Source: Marinomonas spartinae
Lineage (GTDB): Bacteria; Pseudomonadota; Gammaproteobacteria; Pseudomonadales; Marinomonadaceae
Direction: 5' to 3'
NCBI RefSeq assembly: GCF_900089775.1
Contig: NZ_FLOB01000002.1
Span: 620,001-684,000, forward strand
DNA: 64,000 bases
Below the pieces are notes generated by a model. It was given only the letters and a program-made list of their open reading frames with translations. It did no database searches and was not told the DNA's origin. This document shows, piece by piece, positions 61,724 through 64,000 of the stretch. The position numbers were made by a program, and so were the translations under genes. Positions within the stretch are counted from its first letter, which is position 1. Every line of letters begins with the position of its first letter.

Positions 61724-62884
61724 TCAAGCCCAAAGAGTGCGATATATTTCCACGATCTCATTGTCACTAGGAATTCTAGGATTGTTTCCAGGTGAGCCTG
61801 ATGCCAGTGCCTGCTGAGCCATTGTCGGCATCAGTTCTAGAAAATGTTCACGGTCGATACCGAATTGCTCAGGTGTGGGGACTTGTAATTCACTATTCAA
61901 GTCGCGCAGTTCCTGAAGTAGTTTTTGGTTTGCTTGGTCAACACTGTCTGTTTCTTTGGCAATCCCCATCGCTTTGGCGCAATCTGCATAACGATCTGGT
62001 GCTGCAGGAATGGAGAACTCAGTAACACTTGGCAAGAGCATGGCGTTAGAGAGTCCATGTGGAACATGGAAGGCTGCTCCAATGGGGCGGCTCATGCCAT
62101 GTACTAAAGCAACGGAAGCATTCGAAAAGGCGATCCCCGCCATAGTTGCGCCGAGCATCATGGCTTCGCGTGCCTGCGTATCTTTACCATTGTGGTAAGC
62201 CTTGCGAAGGTTTGGTGCCAGTAACTTCATGGCAGCGAGTGCTTGGCTATCACTGTAAGGGCTCGCTTTACGGCTGACATAAGCTTCTATTGCATGGGTA
62301 AGGGCATCGATCCCTGTATCAGCAGTAATTCGTGGCGGCAGACTCAGTGTTAGTTTGTAATCCACAAGTGCCGCTATAGGCATGAAGCCGATGCCGACAC
62401 ATAACATTTTCTCGTCATTGGTTTCATCGGTAATAATGGTAAAGCGAGTCACTTCGGAGCCTGTGCCGGCCGTCGTTGGCACGGCAATGACTGGTAGACC
62501 GGCTTCGTTTACAACGCGAGGGAATTTATAATCTCGCATGGTTCCCCCAAAGTGGGCGAGAATTCCGATTGCCTTAGCGCTATCAATTGGGCTGCCACCG
62601 CCTAGAGCAATGATGCAGTCATAGTTACCATCACGTGCTTTTTCAACGCCTGCCTGAATGGAGGCAACTGTTGGTTCGGGGATGGTGTCGTCGAAGACAT
62701 CGGCATTTAACTCGTTTTCATTGAGTAGGGTTTGTAAGGTTTTGGCATAGCCAAGTTGTACCATCATCTTGTCGGTGATGATCAGTGGCCGTGTGCAACC
62801 CAGCCCTGCAAGTATATTGGGGATCTCTTTAGTTGCATCCGCGCCGACCTGCATGACTCGTGGTAGTATGATTTGAGTAGACAT
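61724..62884 (-). CDS. dddB: Iron-containing alcohol dehydrogenase (DddB-like)
   Basis: 386 residues of the group III family. Nucleotide-binding GGGSPIDSAKAIGIL, and metal-site residues in DALTHAIEAYVSRKASPYSD and HGMSRPIGAAFHVPHGLSNAM. It would convert 3-hydroxypropionate to malonate semialdehyde. Start ATG 62884 with AAGGAGTTG. Confidence 0.85.
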   Translation of the reverse strand: MSTQIILPRVMQVGADATKEIPNILAGLGCTRPLIITDKMMVQLGYAKTLQTLLNENELNADVFDDTIPEPTVASIQAGVEKARDGNYDCIIALGGGSPIDSAKAIGILAHFGGTMRDYKFPRVVNEAGLPVIAVPTTAGTGSEVTRFTIITDETNDEKMLCVGIGFMPIAALVDYKLTLSLPPRITADTGIDALTHAIEAYVSRKASPYSDSQALAAMKLLAPNLRKAYHNGKDTQAREAMMLGATMAGIAFSNASVALVHGMSRPIGAAFHVPHGLSNAMLLPSVTEFSIPAAPDRYADCAKAMGIAKETDSVDQANQKLLQELRDLNSELQVPTPEQFGIDREHFLELMPTMAQQALASGSPGNNPRIPSDNEIVEIYRTLWA

Positions 62885-63027
62885 ATCAACTCCTTGATTT
62901 TATAAAATACAGAGACTGCAATGCTCTTTGGATGATATTGCTAGCCAAAATCAACTTAGGTCTCTGAGTTAAGTTCCATCTCTTAGTTAACCAAGAGATG
63001 GGGTTAAAATTTTGTTGTTAAAGGGCT
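62885..63027 (-). other. Intergenic hairpin between transporter and alcohol dehydrogenase genes
   Basis: CCATCTCTT and AAGAGATGG form a perfect 9-bp stem (62976-63001). It could be an attenuator or a processing site in the operon. No T run follows on the minus strand. Confidence 0.5.
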
Positions 63028-64000
63028 CTATTTACTCGGTGCACTTACTGCTTGTACATCTTCCGTCGCTTTCTGAGCCCTCTCACGCAGAACGTTCACC
63101 GACTCTTCATAAAACTCCGCCTTTAGAGACTTACACAGTCCGATTACGGCAAGGATAACAATGACGGAGAAGGGCAGTGCGGCCACAATGGACGCCGTTT
63201 GCAGCGCCTTGAGTCCCCCCGCAATCAAAAGTGCGGCGGCTACCGCACCGACAGCAATCCCCCAGAAAATGCGATAGCGTGCACGAGGATGTTCATCCCC
63301 CATGGACAGCAGTGTACAAATAACTAAGGTGGCGGAGTCGGCAGAGGTGACGAAATAAGTAATCAGCATCAGCGTACAGAGACCAGCCATCAGCAGGGTT
63401 ATTATTTCACCGTTACCCAGTAGCTCGATTGTCTTGAAAAGCGCTGTGGTAGTGTCTTTATTTACGGCTTGGACAATGCCGCCGCCTCCGAACAATTGGA
63501 GGTACATAGCAGAGTCACCAAAGATCGTGATCCAAAGTGCAGCAAGAAGTGTTGGCGCAAGCAGAACGCCGAGAACAAATTCTCGGATAGTACGACCTTT
63601 GGATATACGGGCGATGAATATGCCACAGAAAGGAGACCAAGCAATCCACCAGCCCCAGTAAAAGATTGTCCACCAGCCTTGCCACTGGCTTTTAGGTGTT
63701 GTATCGACCCAAAGTCCTAGCTGTACGACGTGGGATATATAGTCGCCAAGATTGTTGAAAATTGAGCCCAGAATATAGATGGTTGGTCCGAAAATAACAA
63801 ACAGTGCGAGCATCACTATGGTCATCTGCATATTCAGCTCACTGAGAATTCGGATTCCCTTTTTTAGACCACTGAGTACAGACAGCGTCGCTAAAACAGA
63901 CAGTAGGGCTATCAGTCCGACTTGTATTCCTAACGACACTTTGATGCCGAATAAATAGGCCAATCCTGCGTTGATTTGTTGTGCACCTAATCCAAGTGAG
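63028..64000 (-). CDS. dddT: BCCT-family transporter, 3' part (DddT-like)
   Basis: Frame open to the window end, so the N-terminal half is missing. The signature FYWGWWIAWSPFCGIFIARI of betaine/carnitine/choline transporters is present, with at least seven hydrophobic segments. Such proteins import DMSP and glycine betaine. It is the first gene of the operon. Confidence 0.85.
   Translation of the reverse strand, partial: SLGLGAQQINAGLAYLFGIKVSLGIQVGLIALLSVLATLSVLSGLKKGIRILSELNMQMTIVMLALFVIFGPTIYILGSIFNNLGDYISHVVQLGLWVDTTPKSQWQGWWTIFYWGWWIAWSPFCGIFIARISKGRTIREFVLGVLLAPTLLAALWITIFGDSAMYLQLFGGGGIVQAVNKDTTTALFKTIELLGNGEIITLLMAGLCTLMLITYFVTSADSATLVICTLLSMGDEHPRARYRIFWGIAVGAVAAALLIAGGLKALQTASIVAALPFSVIVILAVIGLCKSLKAEFYEESVNVLRERAQKATEDVQAVSAPSK

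Overview
The window reads as a chromosomal stretch of a marine gammaproteobacterium. It is most likely Marinomonas or a close Oceanospirillales relative: the right end carries a dddT-dddB-dddC-dddR gene order like the DMSP-catabolism cluster described in Marinomonas. No 16S rRNA is present, so the genus is inferred from gene content.

1-31.4 kb is a lambda-like siphophage prophage. It starts with the 3' part of a tyrosine integrase at the window edge. A small minus-strand early region (0.7-3.1 kb) follows, in which three genes share a repeated, structured 5' leader. Next come a lysis cassette with nested spanins (3.5-5.0 kb) and packaging, head and tail genes in lambda order (TerS, TerL, W, portal, protease/scaffold, D, E, FI, FII, U, V, G/T, H, late tail genes, J). 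G and T are joined by an A-AAA-AAC -1 frameshift site. A cargo cassette (19.0-21.7 kb: Rha/KilAC antirepressor, WYL-like protein, lipoprotein) interrupts the tail genes. The right end is a complete diversity-generating retroelement (DGR): variable target gene, VR, Avd, TR and reverse transcriptase. TR and VR differ at 11 positions, all adenines in TR.

31.3-53.7 kb is a second element bounded by two perfect 45-bp copies of the 3' part of a tRNA-Val(GAC) gene. It holds truncated sugar-metabolism genes, two near-identical hipBA modules in direct orientation, a large copper-resistance cluster between them (CusCBA, CopC, CopD, Tat-exported CopA with Met/His repeats, CopB, a P1B ATPase, a DUF411 protein) and an AbiE toxin-antitoxin pair at its right end.

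53.7-59.1 kb holds a type I-F-like CRISPR array with no cas genes in the window (21 repeats, 20 spacers, 18 different). Spacer 10 matches the prophage J gene at 30 of 32 bases. Beyond it lie two tandem pairs of small genes that look like orphan toxin/immunity cassettes, a predicted 2H phosphoesterase and several gene remnants.

59.1-64 kb is the minus-strand operon BCCT transporter - iron alcohol dehydrogenase - methylmalonate-semialdehyde-type dehydrogenase - LysR regulator (dddTBCR-like). Its first gene is cut by the window end.
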